Translations under genes and position numbers: made by a program
Shown: one piece after another, positions 44,569-54,210 of the stretch
How positions within the stretch are numbered: the stretch's first letter is position 1
How the letters are laid out: the number at the start of each line of letters is the position of its first letter
The notes under the pieces: model-generated
What the model was told of the DNA's origin: nothing
The model's database searches: none
Seen by the model: the letters and a program-made list of their open reading frames with translations, nothing else
Origin: Evansella cellulosilytica DSM 2522
GTDB taxonomy: Bacteria > Bacillota > Bacilli > Bacillales > Salisediminibacteriaceae
Direction: 5' to 3'
DNA: 64,000 bases
Assembly (NCBI RefSeq): GCF_000177235.2
Contig: NC_014829.1
Coordinates: forward strand, 1,240,001 to 1,304,000

Positions 44569-44909
44569 CAATGTGTGTATTTATCTGCTCGTTGTGCCAT
44601 TATCTATCTTATTAATAATTACAATTAGGGAGCATTAGCGTCCGAAAGCTTCTCAAAACGTTATTGAAAGTAACCATAATACTGTTTAGTTTAACAATTG
44701 ATAGAATTGCTATATATAAACTGTCATTCTAAAGTGTTTAAGAAAAAGAGGGGGACTGACGGATTCTGATTCCTGGAAATATAGGATGTCATGGAAGGAG
44801 GGAACTATTTTTAACAGTTTGTCAGTTTTTTTAGAAATAAACGGAAGTGGTTATCTAATTTCTTGTAAATGGACAGAATATCATTAAAAGTATTGGAGTG
44901 GTGGTAATT
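44569..44909. other. 340-bp gap
   Basis: No gene. ACTGAC near 44755 and GTCAGTTTTTTT near 44820 could close a long-range terminator-like stem with a ~60-nt loop; this is uncertain. Confidence 0.35.
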
Positions 44910-46079
44910 ATGTCCAAGGCAAAAGCATTTTTGCAAGAAAGAGTTATATATGAGTATTTGGAATATAGGACTAAACAGGAGAAATTATATTTAATTCAGA
45001 TATTTAAGCGAGGAAAACGAGTATTGAGTAGGAAGATGTTTAAGGTAAATATGATAAAACCTATAGAAACAACTTTTCCAGATATTAATGAAATGTTGAT
45101 AGAAGGGAGTAATATGATACGTTCAGTTGAAGTGAAATTTCTCACTTCTTTATTTGATTACCATAAATCTAAGAATTATAAAAAACAGTATAAAAAGTTT
45201 AGAGAAGAAAATGGTTGTATTATTGTCCTTAAACACGACCTTTTACCAAAAGGATTAATAAATGAGTTTGATCTAGATATATATGAAATCGATATCGAAG
45301 ACTTTAGGGCTTTTGTGATAGAAAACTTTAATAGGCTCTTGCAAAAACAACTTCAGAATCGGGAGAATAGTTTTCAAAGAATTTGGGTTACCAGTCAGGT
45401 TAAAAATTTTTACTATGAGTACAAAACTTACCCTGTAAAGCCTGCTAAAAAAAGTGGGATATGGTGCCCAACGAATAATTTAACGAGTTTTGACTTAGCA
45501 AAAGATGACAAAATTATTTTCATTAAGTTTGGTGGAGAATATCAAATAAAACAGCGAATAAATAATCATTGGAAAAACCATAACTTAATTTATCCAAAGT
45601 GGAAGTTGCAAGGATTATTTATTGGTAGGATAACGCGCCCAATTATGAGCCGAGAAGAATACTGTAGTATGTTTGATATAGATTTAAACGAACCACTGTG
45701 GAATGATGAATATAAGCATGGTAAACCAAAATGGGACAGAGTGTTTTGTTTTGAAAAGGAAAGAGAAATTATATTACAAATGGGCAATAATGGTATTTCT
45801 ATTGCTGATGCATATAGTGAGTTAGAAGATATCATCTATCCTATACTTTTTGACGTATATACTCAACAAAACACTCGTGAATTAACAGCAAGTCAGTATT
45901 ATTCACTCTTGGAGTATGTGTCAAGTCAGGTTAGTAATGAATTGGATTCAAGTCGAATGTTAAAGGATAGAATAATGACCCTAATGAATACAATGAGAGA
46001 AAATTCCTCAGATATAAGTGAGCACAGTATTGATCTCGAAAATGAATTAATGGGTATTGAAAAAAAGTATCTACAATGA
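44910..46079 (+). CDS. Probable type II restriction endonuclease (PD-EVK motif)
   Basis: About 389 residues. Pro57-Asp58 and Glu74-Val-Lys76 (VEVKF) have the spacing and hydrophobic context of a PD-(D/E)XK active site. The rest is unlike any family recognised, as is usual for restriction enzymes. GGAGTGG sets ATG 44910. Its 3' end overlaps by nine bases with a convergent methyltransferase gene. Convergent REase/MTase arrangement plus the motif make it the likely cutting partner. The cut site is unknown. Confidence 0.6.
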   Translation: MSKAKAFLQERVIYEYLEYRTKQEKLYLIQIFKRGKRVLSRKMFKVNMIKPIETTFPDINEMLIEGSNMIRSVEVKFLTSLFDYHKSKNYKKQYKKFREENGCIIVLKHDLLPKGLINEFDLDIYEIDIEDFRAFVIENFNRLLQKQLQNRENSFQRIWVTSQVKNFYYEYKTYPVKPAKKSGIWCPTNNLTSFDLAKDDKIIFIKFGGEYQIKQRINNHWKNHNLIYPKWKLQGLFIGRITRPIMSREEYCSMFDIDLNEPLWNDEYKHGKPKWDRVFCFEKEREIILQMGNNGISIADAYSELEDIIYPILFDVYTQQNTRELTASQYYSLLEYVSSQVSNELDSSRMLKDRIMTLMNTMRENSSDISEHSIDLENELMGIEKKYLQ

Positions 46080-46907
46080 TAAATATTTATAACCAAGTGA
46101 TAAGTTAATATTACTTTTTATAATATCAATGTATTTCGGGTTTATTTCGTATCCATATGCATTTCTGCCTAAATTTAGAGCATTAATTAGTGTAGTACCA
46201 GTACCAGCAAAAGGGTCCAGTACTTTGTCATCTTTTAAACTAAAAAGTAATATTAATCTTTTGCACAATTCATCCGGAAAAGTCGCAGGATGTTTAGAGT
46301 TATGAGGAGAATGTATTTTCCACACTGGATTCAACCATTCAACCAATTCCTCTTTCATAAGTATATTCTCTTTATGGGAAAGCCGTTCAGCTATAGAACC
46401 TCTACTTCTTTTTCCTGGCTTTCTAAAAACTAAAATATGCTCCATTATTAAATCGGAATAGAGAAGAGGTCCAACGGCTTTATCTTTATTTTTACCGGTG
46501 CCTACAGAACCATATATATTGGGGCCATTACCTTTTTTGACTCCAAATTTTTCCCATATGAAATGTTGAAACAAATCAAAATCCATTTCCTCAGTAAAAT
46601 ATTCAATCAGACTAGATTGTAATGAATAAATTCTAGGGCGTCCATTTTGTTTATACTCACCTGTTCTGACATCTCCAACCACGATACATATAAATGCATC
46701 TTCCTTTAGGACTCTCATGCATTCAAACAAATTTTTCTTTATTTTTTTCATAAACATTTTATAAGATAAACCTTTCCCCAATTGGTCAGGATGACTGTAG
46801 TCAATAAGATTCCAATATGGTGGACTTGTTACAATTAAGTCAATGGTTCCTGTTTGTATTTCATTCATATCAACTGTTGAATCTTTGTTGTATAATTTAA
46901 GATCCAC
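46071..46907 (-). CDS. Site-specific DNA methyltransferase (N4-cytosine or N6-adenine, beta-type order)
   Basis: 278 residues. The catalytic TSPPYW (27-32) near the N-terminus and the AdoMet-binding DPFAGTGTT (FAGTG 233-237) near the C-terminus give the beta-class circular order. Ser-Pro-Pro-Tyr rather than Asp-Pro-Pro-Tyr favours N4-cytosine methylation. The recognition region lies in the middle (about 110-200). GGGG precedes ATG 46907 on the minus strand. It is convergent with, and overlaps, the probable restriction gene. Confidence 0.9.
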   Translation of the reverse strand: MDLKLYNKDSTVDMNEIQTGTIDLIVTSPPYWNLIDYSHPDQLGKGLSYKMFMKKIKKNLFECMRVLKEDAFICIVVGDVRTGEYKQNGRPRIYSLQSSLIEYFTEEMDFDLFQHFIWEKFGVKKGNGPNIYGSVGTGKNKDKAVGPLLYSDLIMEHILVFRKPGKRSRGSIAERLSHKENILMKEELVEWLNPVWKIHSPHNSKHPATFPDELCKRLILLFSLKDDKVLDPFAGTGTTLINALNLGRNAYGYEINPKYIDIIKSNINLSLGYKYLSL

Positions 46908-47411
46908 GTTTTATCCCCCTATATCATATTTACTATTATAATTATGATTTACTTGGTATGTCCTATTCTGCCAATACTTAAAATATTTAAATTAAAGGTT
47001 AAACCCAAAAAATTCTAAATTATATATCGAGAAAAAAGATACAAACATACAGAAAGCATAGAAAAGAAGCGAAGGGACGGAGCGGGACCAGTGATTATTA
47101 CCAGTTTATTTTAATTGCCTAAATTATGAATTTGCGGTGCCAGACCCCAAGTACTCTATTAAAACTTTATATAATTTTTTTCATAGGTAATGTATAATTT
47201 CCAGGACCATCTCAAAAGTTTCACTTTTGCTTATTTAAAGTACCATATAAATGGTATAATATAGAAAAAGTGTACAACTATGCCGAACAATTATATATTA
47301 TGACATCAGGGGTATGCCTTATTTAGGGTATGCTTTTTTGTATGAAATAGAGTTATTTTTAATAAGAACTTTTAACATATACAATCTTTTAAATTTTATT
47401 GGAGGTGTAAG
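46908..47411. other. 500-bp gap with half a terminator repeat
   Basis: It holds the divergent upstream region of the methyltransferase and, at 47137-47160, a left half-copy of the GTGCCAGACCCC hairpin family. No gene was recognised. Confidence 0.5.
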
Positions 47412-47822
47412 ATGGGTAATCAGAAATGGTATCTTTCAACTTGGTTTATTAGTATTTGGTTTGCTCTCTCAATATTGATTGTTCCTTTTGTTGTTGGTGT
47501 AATTTTACTTATTTTATCTTTGATTGAAGATAAGAAGGTAAAAGAAGAATGGGAAGCAAGTGGTTTTGGTGATGTTGTGAAAGCTAGGGAACAGCAAGAC
47601 AAACTATTAAAACATAGTGAAAAGCTAGAAAAAGAAATTACAACGAAAGAGTCAACAATCAGTCATTTGAAAAAAGAAATTGAAGATAAAAAAAGGGAAG
47701 TTATTATTTTAGATGATGAATCATTATATCAGTCATTTGGGTTTTATGAGCCTAAATATGGCTTTGAAAATTCTGAGGAGTATAAGAATCAATTAGACTT
47801 AATAAGAGAGAAAAGAAAATGA
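47412..47822 (+). CDS. N-terminal half of a split DUF4041-type protein
   Basis: 136 residues. Two membrane segments lie near the N-terminus (about 10-20 and 20-42), followed by a coiled coil (about 62-100) and a motif SLYQSFGFYEPKYGF that normally sits directly before the DUF4041 domain. GGAGGTG is five bases before ATG 47412. The frame closes in ATGA, with the next gene starting at 47819. In relatives these two parts are one protein, so this is either a natural split with coupled translation or a recent single-base frameshift. Confidence 0.75.
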   Translation: MGNQKWYLSTWFISIWFALSILIVPFVVGVILLILSLIEDKKVKEEWEASGFGDVVKAREQQDKLLKHSEKLEKEITTKESTISHLKKEIEDKKREVIILDDESLYQSFGFYEPKYGFENSEEYKNQLDLIREKRK

Positions 47823-48772
47823 TGGCAACTAAGAAGATAGCTACGAATCACTCCAATAATTGGACTGTCGATGGAAGTAAGAAAAAGGGTGAGGCTTTGA
47901 ACAACGATAATATTAAAATGGTTGTTCGAGCATTTAATAATGAATGTGATGCAGCAATTATAAAAGTTAAATTCAATAATGTTGAAGCGATTGAAAAAAG
48001 GATTCGAAGTGCATTTAAACAGTTAAATAAGCTAAATAAAAGGAACAGAATTGAAGTTAAAGAAGAATATTTAAGTTCAAAGCTTGATGAATTGTATCTT
48101 GCTTATGAATATCAGGTGAAAAAAGAAGAAGAGAAGGAAGAACAGCGAAGATTAAAGGAGCAGATAAAAGAAGAGAAACGTGTACAAATGGAAATTGAGC
48201 GAGAAAAGAAAAAGCTAGAAAAGGATGAACAACACTTTAATAATGCGATAGAGCAATATAAGAACCAACTAGTCGATGCTTCGGAAGAATTAAGAGCGGA
48301 AATAGAAGAGAAAATGACTGAGATTAATGAGAAACTAGCACATATCCAAGAAGAAAAGAAAGCTGTAGATTTTAGAGAGCAAAATGCAAAGGCCGGTTAT
48401 GTTTATATTATTTCCAATATAGGCTCCTTTGGGGAGGAGGTTTATAAAATAGGAATGACTCGTCGTTTAGAGCCACTTGATCGAGTAAACGAACTAGGTA
48501 ATGCATCAGTGCCATTCACTTTTGATGTACACGCAATGATTTTTTCAGAGGATGCCCCGAAATTAGAAGGTGCGCTTCATAAAGTATTTGAACATGCACA
48601 AGTAAATAAAGTTAACCCAAGGAAAGAATTCTTCCATGTATCATTAGATGAAATTGCAAAGACAGTGAAGGATAACCACAATAAAACGGTTGAATTTACT
48701 AAACTAGCAGAAGCGGAAGAGTATAGAAAATCGCTACAGTTGAAAAAGCAACTAGATATACAGACTGCCTAA
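47819..48772 (+). CDS. DUF4041 + GIY-YIG (Mug113/T5orf172-like) C-terminal half
   Basis: 317 residues. The DUF4041 segment includes NWTVDGSKKKGEA and RAFNNECDAAIIKVKFNN. A long charged coiled coil (about 85-190) and a C-terminal GIY-YIG-like nuclease follow, with AGYVYIISN, GEEVYKIGMTRRLEPLDRV and ALHKVFEHAQVN. It starts within ATGA overlapping the upstream stop; there is no ribosome site of its own, so it depends on translation of the upstream half. Members occur in phage and defence loci; the exact role is unknown. Confidence 0.8.
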   Translation: MMATKKIATNHSNNWTVDGSKKKGEALNNDNIKMVVRAFNNECDAAIIKVKFNNVEAIEKRIRSAFKQLNKLNKRNRIEVKEEYLSSKLDELYLAYEYQVKKEEEKEEQRRLKEQIKEEKRVQMEIEREKKKLEKDEQHFNNAIEQYKNQLVDASEELRAEIEEKMTEINEKLAHIQEEKKAVDFREQNAKAGYVYIISNIGSFGEEVYKIGMTRRLEPLDRVNELGNASVPFTFDVHAMIFSEDAPKLEGALHKVFEHAQVNKVNPRKEFFHVSLDEIAKTVKDNHNKTVEFTKLAEAEEYRKSLQLKKQLDIQTA

Positions 48773-48799
48773 GTATATTTAAGATATTCTTAAATTTGA

Positions 48800-48852
48800 G
48801 GTACCTGACCCTCAGTGCTGTATAACTTTGCAGTACAGTGGGCACTTTTTTC
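48800..48852 (+). terminator. Terminator-like hairpin, family GTGCCAGACCCCC, diverged copy
   Basis: GTACCTGACCCTCAGTGCTG and CAGTACAGTGGGCAC fold imperfectly, followed by TTTTTT. It is related to copies at 47137, 49506 and 57852. Confidence 0.6.
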
Positions 48853-48941
48853 ACGTATCCTAATGGATGCTAGTTTACATTATGTATAAGGAGGGAAAAG
48901 CTTCCTTTTGTCGAAATGAGAAGATAAAAGGAGCGAGATTT

Positions 48942-49493
48942 ATGAAAGAGATTATAAAGGGGTTATTAGGGTTTGGGATTATAGGACTAATACTTTATGC
49001 GGGGTATTCCCTTGTTACATGGATAATATATACAATAGACCCTCAGATAGCCGCAGCTATTCTAACTGGGGGATTTACTATATTATTATCCGCTATTACT
49101 ATAGTAATTTCCAGGAATTATGAGAGTAAGCAAAAAATTAAAGAAGAGAACAGAATGAAAAAAATACCAGTGTATGATGAGTTTTTGAAATTCATGTTTA
49201 GAGTTTTAGATCCGAATGATAACGTAAAGGATATAGAAATAAAGAAATTTGCAAAAAAATTCAATCCTGATTTATTGATTTGGGGCTCATCAGATGTTGT
49301 TCAAAAATATAGTGAATACAGATATGCAGCAGTTTCAAATTTAAAAAATGAAAATAGAGATAAAATTAATAAATTTAAAGAATTTGAAACTCTACTTTTA
49401 TCAATTAGGAAAGATTTAGGTCACAAAGATAAAAATGTTAGAGAAAATGATTTTTTAAGAGTATTTATAAATGATATTGATAAGGAAACATAA
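48942..49493 (+). CDS. Membrane protein with soluble C-terminal domain, unknown
   Basis: About 183 residues. Two membrane helices (about 5-27 and 38-58) are followed by a charged helical cytoplasmic domain with no recognised motif. AAAGGAG at 48927-48933 sets ATG 48942, well inside a longer open frame. The gene is flanked on both sides by copies of the same hairpin repeat, which makes it look like a movable cassette. Confidence 0.6.
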   Translation: MKEIIKGLLGFGIIGLILYAGYSLVTWIIYTIDPQIAAAILTGGFTILLSAITIVISRNYESKQKIKEENRMKKIPVYDEFLKFMFRVLDPNDNVKDIEIKKFAKKFNPDLLIWGSSDVVQKYSEYRYAAVSNLKNENRDKINKFKEFETLLLSIRKDLGHKDKNVRENDFLRVFINDIDKET

Positions 49494-49505
49494 TTAGAAT
49501 TTATG

Positions 49506-49559
49506 GTTCCTGATCCTCAGAGCTGTATAACTTCAGTACTGGGGGTTAGGAACTTTTTT
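49506..49559 (+). terminator. Terminator, family GTGCCAGACCCCC
   Basis: GTTCCTGATCCTCAG (49506-49520) and CTGGGGGTTAGGAAC (49539-49553) pair over 15 positions including G-U pairs, followed by six T. Confidence 0.85.
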
Positions 49560-49627
49560 CAATGCAGGAGTTTATGATGCTGATAAAGAATATAATTTTA
49601 TAATCATAAATGGTTAGGGGACCTGCT

Positions 49628-50617
49628 ATGGAGGCTTTATCTAATAGAAGACGGTTGTTGATGTTAATGGAGATTCTCAGAATGGAAACGGATGAGGAGC
49701 ATGAGTTATCTGTTCGACAATTGAAGGCTGCGTTTTGGGGGAAGACGGAGGCGGATTTAGGGGAGCGAGGTCTTCAGGATGACTTGAGGGAATTAGTTGA
49801 TTCAGATGTGTTTCCGGTGGTGATGAATCATAATGGAAATGGTTTTCCTAAATATTACAGTCATCAGGAGCGGTTATTTGAGGTGAATGAATTACGGCTC
49901 TTAGTTGATGCGGTTTCTTCGGCCAGGTTTATCAGCAGGTCGGATACGGAAAAGCTGATTGGAAAGATCAAGCAGTTAACGAGTAAGCATATGGCACGTC
50001 AGCTGAAGAATATGGTATTGGTTGATGAGGCAGTGAAAAGTGAAAATAATCATATTAAGTACTATATTAGTGATATTCACCAAGCGATTACGGAGCAGAA
50101 GGAAATCGCTTTTCAATATGGCAGATATAACACAAGGAAGCAATTTATTCTAAGCAGAAATGGAGATTCATATCAGGTGAAGCCGTATGCGTTGATCTGG
50201 AATAATGATTTTTATTATTTAATTGGTAAATACGGCGCTGCGGATGAGATACGACACTATCGTGTGGACCGTATGCGGCATGTCCTTAAAACAGAGGTAT
50301 CCTATGTGTATGACGAGACATTTCATCTTTCAGAATATGTTAATCAGCTTTTTCATATGTATTCGGGAGATGATCAGTATATTGAGATTGTGTTTGATAA
50401 TCACCTAATTAATGTGATTATTGATCGGTTTGGTCTGAATGTGGCTATTAAAAAGTATGATGAGAATTCATTTGTTTTGAGTACAAAGGCGGTTATTAGT
50501 GAAGGATTAGTCAGGTGGATTTTAACGTGGGGGAGTGATGCCAAGGTTTTGAAGCCTAAGTCGCTTGTCGCTAATATAGCTGTGGAAGCAGAGAAAATAT
50601 ATCGGAATTATCATTAG
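49628..50617 (+). CDS. WYL-domain transcriptional regulator
   Basis: About 329 residues. An N-terminal winged helix (NRRRLLMLMEIL.., residues ~5-70) is followed by a WYL domain (IAFQYGRY.., PYALIWNNDFYYLIGKY) and a WCX-like C-terminus. AGGGGA six bases before ATG 49628 decides the start over 49610. WYL proteins are frequent regulators of phage-defence islands, sensing nucleic-acid-like or nucleotide ligands. It has no operon partner, so it may act on distant genes in the island. Confidence 0.85.
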   Translation: MEALSNRRRLLMLMEILRMETDEEHELSVRQLKAAFWGKTEADLGERGLQDDLRELVDSDVFPVVMNHNGNGFPKYYSHQERLFEVNELRLLVDAVSSARFISRSDTEKLIGKIKQLTSKHMARQLKNMVLVDEAVKSENNHIKYYISDIHQAITEQKEIAFQYGRYNTRKQFILSRNGDSYQVKPYALIWNNDFYYLIGKYGAADEIRHYRVDRMRHVLKTEVSYVYDETFHLSEYVNQLFHMYSGDDQYIEIVFDNHLINVIIDRFGLNVAIKKYDENSFVLSTKAVISEGLVRWILTWGSDAKVLKPKSLVANIAVEAEKIYRNYH

Positions 50618-50835
50618 GGAGTTGTCATACAGACAGCTTTTTTTATTTTATGCAGGACTTTTTACACCTGTGTCATTTTTGAATGGGGGAAGTTGTTAAA
50701 AGTAAGTTATAGTAACAACAGAAACGCATTTCATTAGCCCCTCACATTATTGTAGGAGGTAAGTTGAGGGAAATGAGCTATAGTAGAAGTAGATAATGAA
50801 TGGAAAAATATTCAAGGTTTAGGGAGAGGAGTAGA

Positions 50836-51911
50836 ATGAGTTCAAATGTTAAATTAAGCTTTGCCCATCAGTACGAAAATGTCCCATGCAAGGGGAAAGA
50901 AGCAGCGTATCTCTTGGTCGAATTAACCGGCGCAAAGGTAAAGCATACGGAACGATCCCCAATCAACTTGTCCTTATTACTCGATAGGAGTGGATCAATG
51001 TCAGGAGAGCCCCTTCGTTATTGTAAAGAGGCATGTAATTTTGTTATTAATCAGTTGACGGATAAAGACATTTTAAGTGTTGTTGTATTCGACGATCAAG
51101 TTGAAACTATAATTGAACCTCAAAAAGTCACACACAAAGATCTACTAAAGGAGTACATTCAGAGAATTGAGACAAGAGGTATAACGAATTTGAGTGGTGG
51201 ACTTATCCAAGGCTGTCAGCACGTCTTAAAGCAAGAGGTGAAAAACTATGTCAATAGAGTTATATTGCTGTCCGATGGCCAGGCAAACGCTGGAATTACG
51301 GATAAAGAGGCACTTGTAAAATTAGCTGACGACTATCAATCTGCTGGTTTAGTAATTTCAACATTAGGTGTCAGTGAGCACTTTGATGAAGAACTCTTGG
51401 AAGGCGTCGCAGATAGTGGGAGGGGGAACTTTCATTTTATAAATGAAGTAGAAAATATCCCAAGTATTTTTGAACAGGAATTAGATGGGTTATTGAACGT
51501 AATAGGACAAAATATAACGCTAAATATCTTGCCAAAAAAAGGTGTGCGGATCACGAATGTGTTTGGTTATAACTATAATTCTGATGAAGATGCGGTAGAT
51601 TTAACTCTTGGTGATAGCTTTCAGATTTGGCAGATCCAAAAGTTGAAAGTCAACTACAAATTACTACCTCAGCAAAAGTGTTAGAACAAGCAATGCACCA
51701 TTTTGATAAAGGTCAATTTGGTAAAGGAAAGGATATGTTACAGCAACAGGCTTTGCACATGAGGGAAGTGGCAATGAGTATAGATAGTTCTGAGTTATTG
51801 ACAGAATCTGAAGAACTCTTCCAGCAATTAGATAACTTTAAATATTCAAAGAGGAAACGTAAGGAGTTAAATCAACAGAAGTATCGCCAAATGAAAAGGA
51901 GAAAAAAATAA
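50836..51911 (+). pseudogene. VWA-domain protein gene with internal deletion and frameshift
   Basis: The first part (50836 to about 51625) encodes a von Willebrand factor A domain with MIDAS residues LLDRSGSMSG and TNLSGG, continuing to VDLTLGDSF. The frame then changes. The C-terminal part of the same family, ADPKVESQLQITTSAKVLEQ through LDNFKYSKRKRKELNQQKY, is in another frame from about 51627 to 51911. The segment expected between them (roughly 100 residues in relatives) is absent. Deletion with an out-of-frame junction is the simplest reading. GGAGAGGA sets the ATG. A truncated VWA protein of about 280 residues may still be made. Confidence 0.75.
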
Positions 51912-51932
51912 CTTTTCCAGGAGGTGAGTACT

Positions 51933-52433
51933 ATGTGGATAGCAGTTGTTACGGGAGTTATATTCATTATAATTAAGCAGTTTGAAGAATATAATAGGAA
52001 TCGACCTAAAACAGGTATGGCTGAAATAGGGGATGAGAAAATTGAGGGGGGATACCTTTGGTGGAATGTGGGAGATCAATACGATAATGAGCATTGGCTT
52101 ATTCTTGACTATGTGGGACCAAATTATTACATTACTATAACGGAGATAGGAGAGAATGGATCAATTCCTCTCAAGTTCAAGGATGTTGCGGACTACCACC
52201 CAAGTGGTTATCCAGAAATCCATCTTAAGATTAATAATGAACCAAGTGATAACCCAGAGTATCATGTTGAGTGCGACGGAGAAAGAGGAGTAGAATTGGA
52301 GATTGATTTTTTAATGGGTTTTTATAGGAATCTAGGGAAAGTCGTCGTAGATCAACGCTATAAGGAGCTTATGGAATTGCACGAGCAGAAAACGAGAAGA
52401 ATGAAAGAATTAAAGAAAGAGTTAGAGTCTTAA
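51933..52433 (+). CDS. Small membrane-anchored hypothetical protein
   Basis: About 166 residues. An N-terminal membrane helix (MWIAVVTGVIFIII) is followed by a beta-rich acidic domain and a C-terminal charged coiled helix. AGGAGGTG at 51920-51927 sets ATG 51933. It begins 21 bases after the broken VWA gene and may have been co-transcribed with it. Unrecognised family. Confidence 0.6.
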   Translation: MWIAVVTGVIFIIIKQFEEYNRNRPKTGMAEIGDEKIEGGYLWWNVGDQYDNEHWLILDYVGPNYYITITEIGENGSIPLKFKDVADYHPSGYPEIHLKINNEPSDNPEYHVECDGERGVELEIDFLMGFYRNLGKVVVDQRYKELMELHEQKTRRMKELKKELES

Positions 52434-52580
52434 GAATTTGTATTGTTATATATGTATGAATCTATATATAATTCTGAAGGTCATTTTATAGAGTGAATGA
52501 AGATTGGAGATTCAGACATCTAGTAATTATGCTTTTAGATGTCTGAATTTTCCGAAAAAATATTGAAAGGTGGAAAGTAT

Positions 52581-53291
52581 ATGGAAAAGTTAGTTAGTAA
52601 AGGAGAGTTCTTGGCGGCAGATCAACTAAGAAAGGAATTTCAAGTCGAGGCAAGTTTTTATCAAACAAATATAGGCAAAAAAAAGTATCAGTGTAGAAAC
52701 CATGCCGTCATTATGAGGAAAGGATTTACAAGAAATGATCAAGCTGATGCAGTTATTTTGATGGCTAATCCTGGCAGCTGTAGTCCTAGTGATCGGTCAT
52801 ATGAGTTTCCAACCGTTCAAGGTATTGTTAAAAGTATTCCATATATTAGTGTTAATGATGATCCAACACAACGACAATTAATGCGGCTAATGAAGCTATT
52901 GGACTGGAATGTTATCTCCATCGTTAATTTGAGTGACTTTTGTTCAGGGTCTATGAAAAAATTCGGAGAAAACCTTAAACAAGCAGAAAAGTATAATTTC
53001 GATAATCACACCATTTTTGCTGAAGATAGGGTGAAAGAGTTGGAACTATTACTTAGTGGTCCGAAGACAAAATTAATATTAGCATGGGGAAAAAATACAA
53101 ATATTAGAAAATTGGCTAATAAGGTTCTCTGTAACTTACCAGTAGAGAAAATACTTTATGGACTTCGTTATAAGTCACCAAAATGGGGGTTTCGTCATCC
53201 ATATCCTATGATTCCAGATAAATGTAAAGCTTGGCTTGAAGATATGGATGAGCAACTAAACGATACTGATACAAACAATCGTGCATATTAA
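52581..53291 (+). CDS. DUF1643 family protein
   Basis: About 236 residues, soluble. The family segments AVILMANPGSCSPSD, DWNVISIVNLSDFCSGS, LILAWGKN and the C-terminal WGFRHPYPM are present. AAAGGTGG seven bases upstream sets ATG 52581. DUF1643 proteins are scattered in mobile and defence regions and are uncharacterised; the NPSxA-like and AWG motifs suggest a nucleotide- or nucleoside-processing fold, which is inference. A strong GC-rich terminator follows. Confidence 0.75.
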   Translation: MEKLVSKGEFLAADQLRKEFQVEASFYQTNIGKKKYQCRNHAVIMRKGFTRNDQADAVILMANPGSCSPSDRSYEFPTVQGIVKSIPYISVNDDPTQRQLMRLMKLLDWNVISIVNLSDFCSGSMKKFGENLKQAEKYNFDNHTIFAEDRVKELELLLSGPKTKLILAWGKNTNIRKLANKVLCNLPVEKILYGLRYKSPKWGFRHPYPMIPDKCKAWLEDMDEQLNDTDTNNRAY

Positions 53292-53297
53292 GTGTTT

Positions 53298-53341
53298 GCC
53301 CCCAGTACATGCTTTAATGGCGCCGGGGGGGGGCTTTTTTC
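53298..53341 (+). terminator. GC-rich terminator with G9 run
   Basis: GCCCCC pairs with part of GGGGGGGGGC, followed by TTTTTT. The left arm and AGTACATG resemble the GTGCCAGACCCCC family. Confidence 0.7.
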
Positions 53342-54210
53342 TTTAAGCTACCGTATAGTAGACGATTACTGCGCAGCAAAAGATTTCGTTTGAAAGAATT
53401 CACTTACATTAAAAGAAATACCTTTTATTTATAGGTGATTGTTTTCAACAAAATTGCCTAAATTGTGGAGGATAAAGTTTAGTTTTAATATTAGTGAACA
53501 GTACCATAAATAAATGAAAGGTTATTACATTCCGAAATTTATGTTGGTATATAATGTTAATTAGGGATGTTATTATTTAGTAAATTAAGTTAATATTTCT
53601 CGTATTATCATACATAAAGGTGGGGAGTGTGGCTGTGCAGTATTCTTCTTTAATAAATAAAATATATAAAATGAGCAACAATTTACTAAATGTGTTTACT
53701 GAAAAAAACAACTGGAAGACCTCCATCTATAGATGGTTTTGTCTTCAAGGATCTTTGGTTAAATTTTGGATTAAATGGGTCAGATTATGATACTAGCAAC
53801 GGGAAACCACAAAATGATAGTGTGTTACCACATACACTCTGGACATGTGGAATCCGGTAGTATTGTTAGTTTGTGTTTGGCAAGTATAAAACGGCAACCG
53901 ATTTATTGATAGAATTTTGCTAAACACATACCATTCGAAATATTAAGAAGGGATATTCCGGATTTGTAGTACCAAAATGTATTATTATATTGATGATACG
54001 GCTTTATTAAAGTATTTAGAAGAAAACCTAGAGCATACAGGCTTAGTTATAAGACATATACTGTTAAACTCAATCCTCCTTTGACATTTAACTGAAATGC
54101 AGCAGAGAAGACTGCTTATGTTGGCAAATGGTCTTTAGATGAGAGAAATTGCTGTAGTGAAGGGATTAAACATCACGCAGTAATGGAGTCCATTGAAGGA
54201 GGCAAAATGG
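53342..54210. other. Decayed coding region
   Basis: Short broken frames only. A GTG with GGGGAG at about 53630 opens 52 codons; a different frame, GLNGSDYDTSNGKPQNDSV (about 53761-53869), ends at TAG; KTYTVKLNPPLTFN stops, then NAAEKTAYVGKWSLDE continues near 54040-54150. The pattern is of one or more inactivated genes of unknown identity. Confidence 0.5.

Noticed and set aside
47226-47259. Promoter TTGCTT...TATAAT upstream of 47412
   Set aside because: Spacing of 22 bases is too long for a sigma-A promoter, although the TATAAT itself may be used with another -35.
47807-47822. Programmed -1 frameshift site joining the two DUF4041 halves
   Set aside because: The A-rich run is not a canonical X XXY YYZ heptamer; ATGA reinitiation or a mutation explains the junction more simply.
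53630-53785. GTG-initiated 52-codon frame with an upstream GGGGAG
   Set aside because: No recognisable product, and surrounding frames are broken; better read as part of the decayed region.
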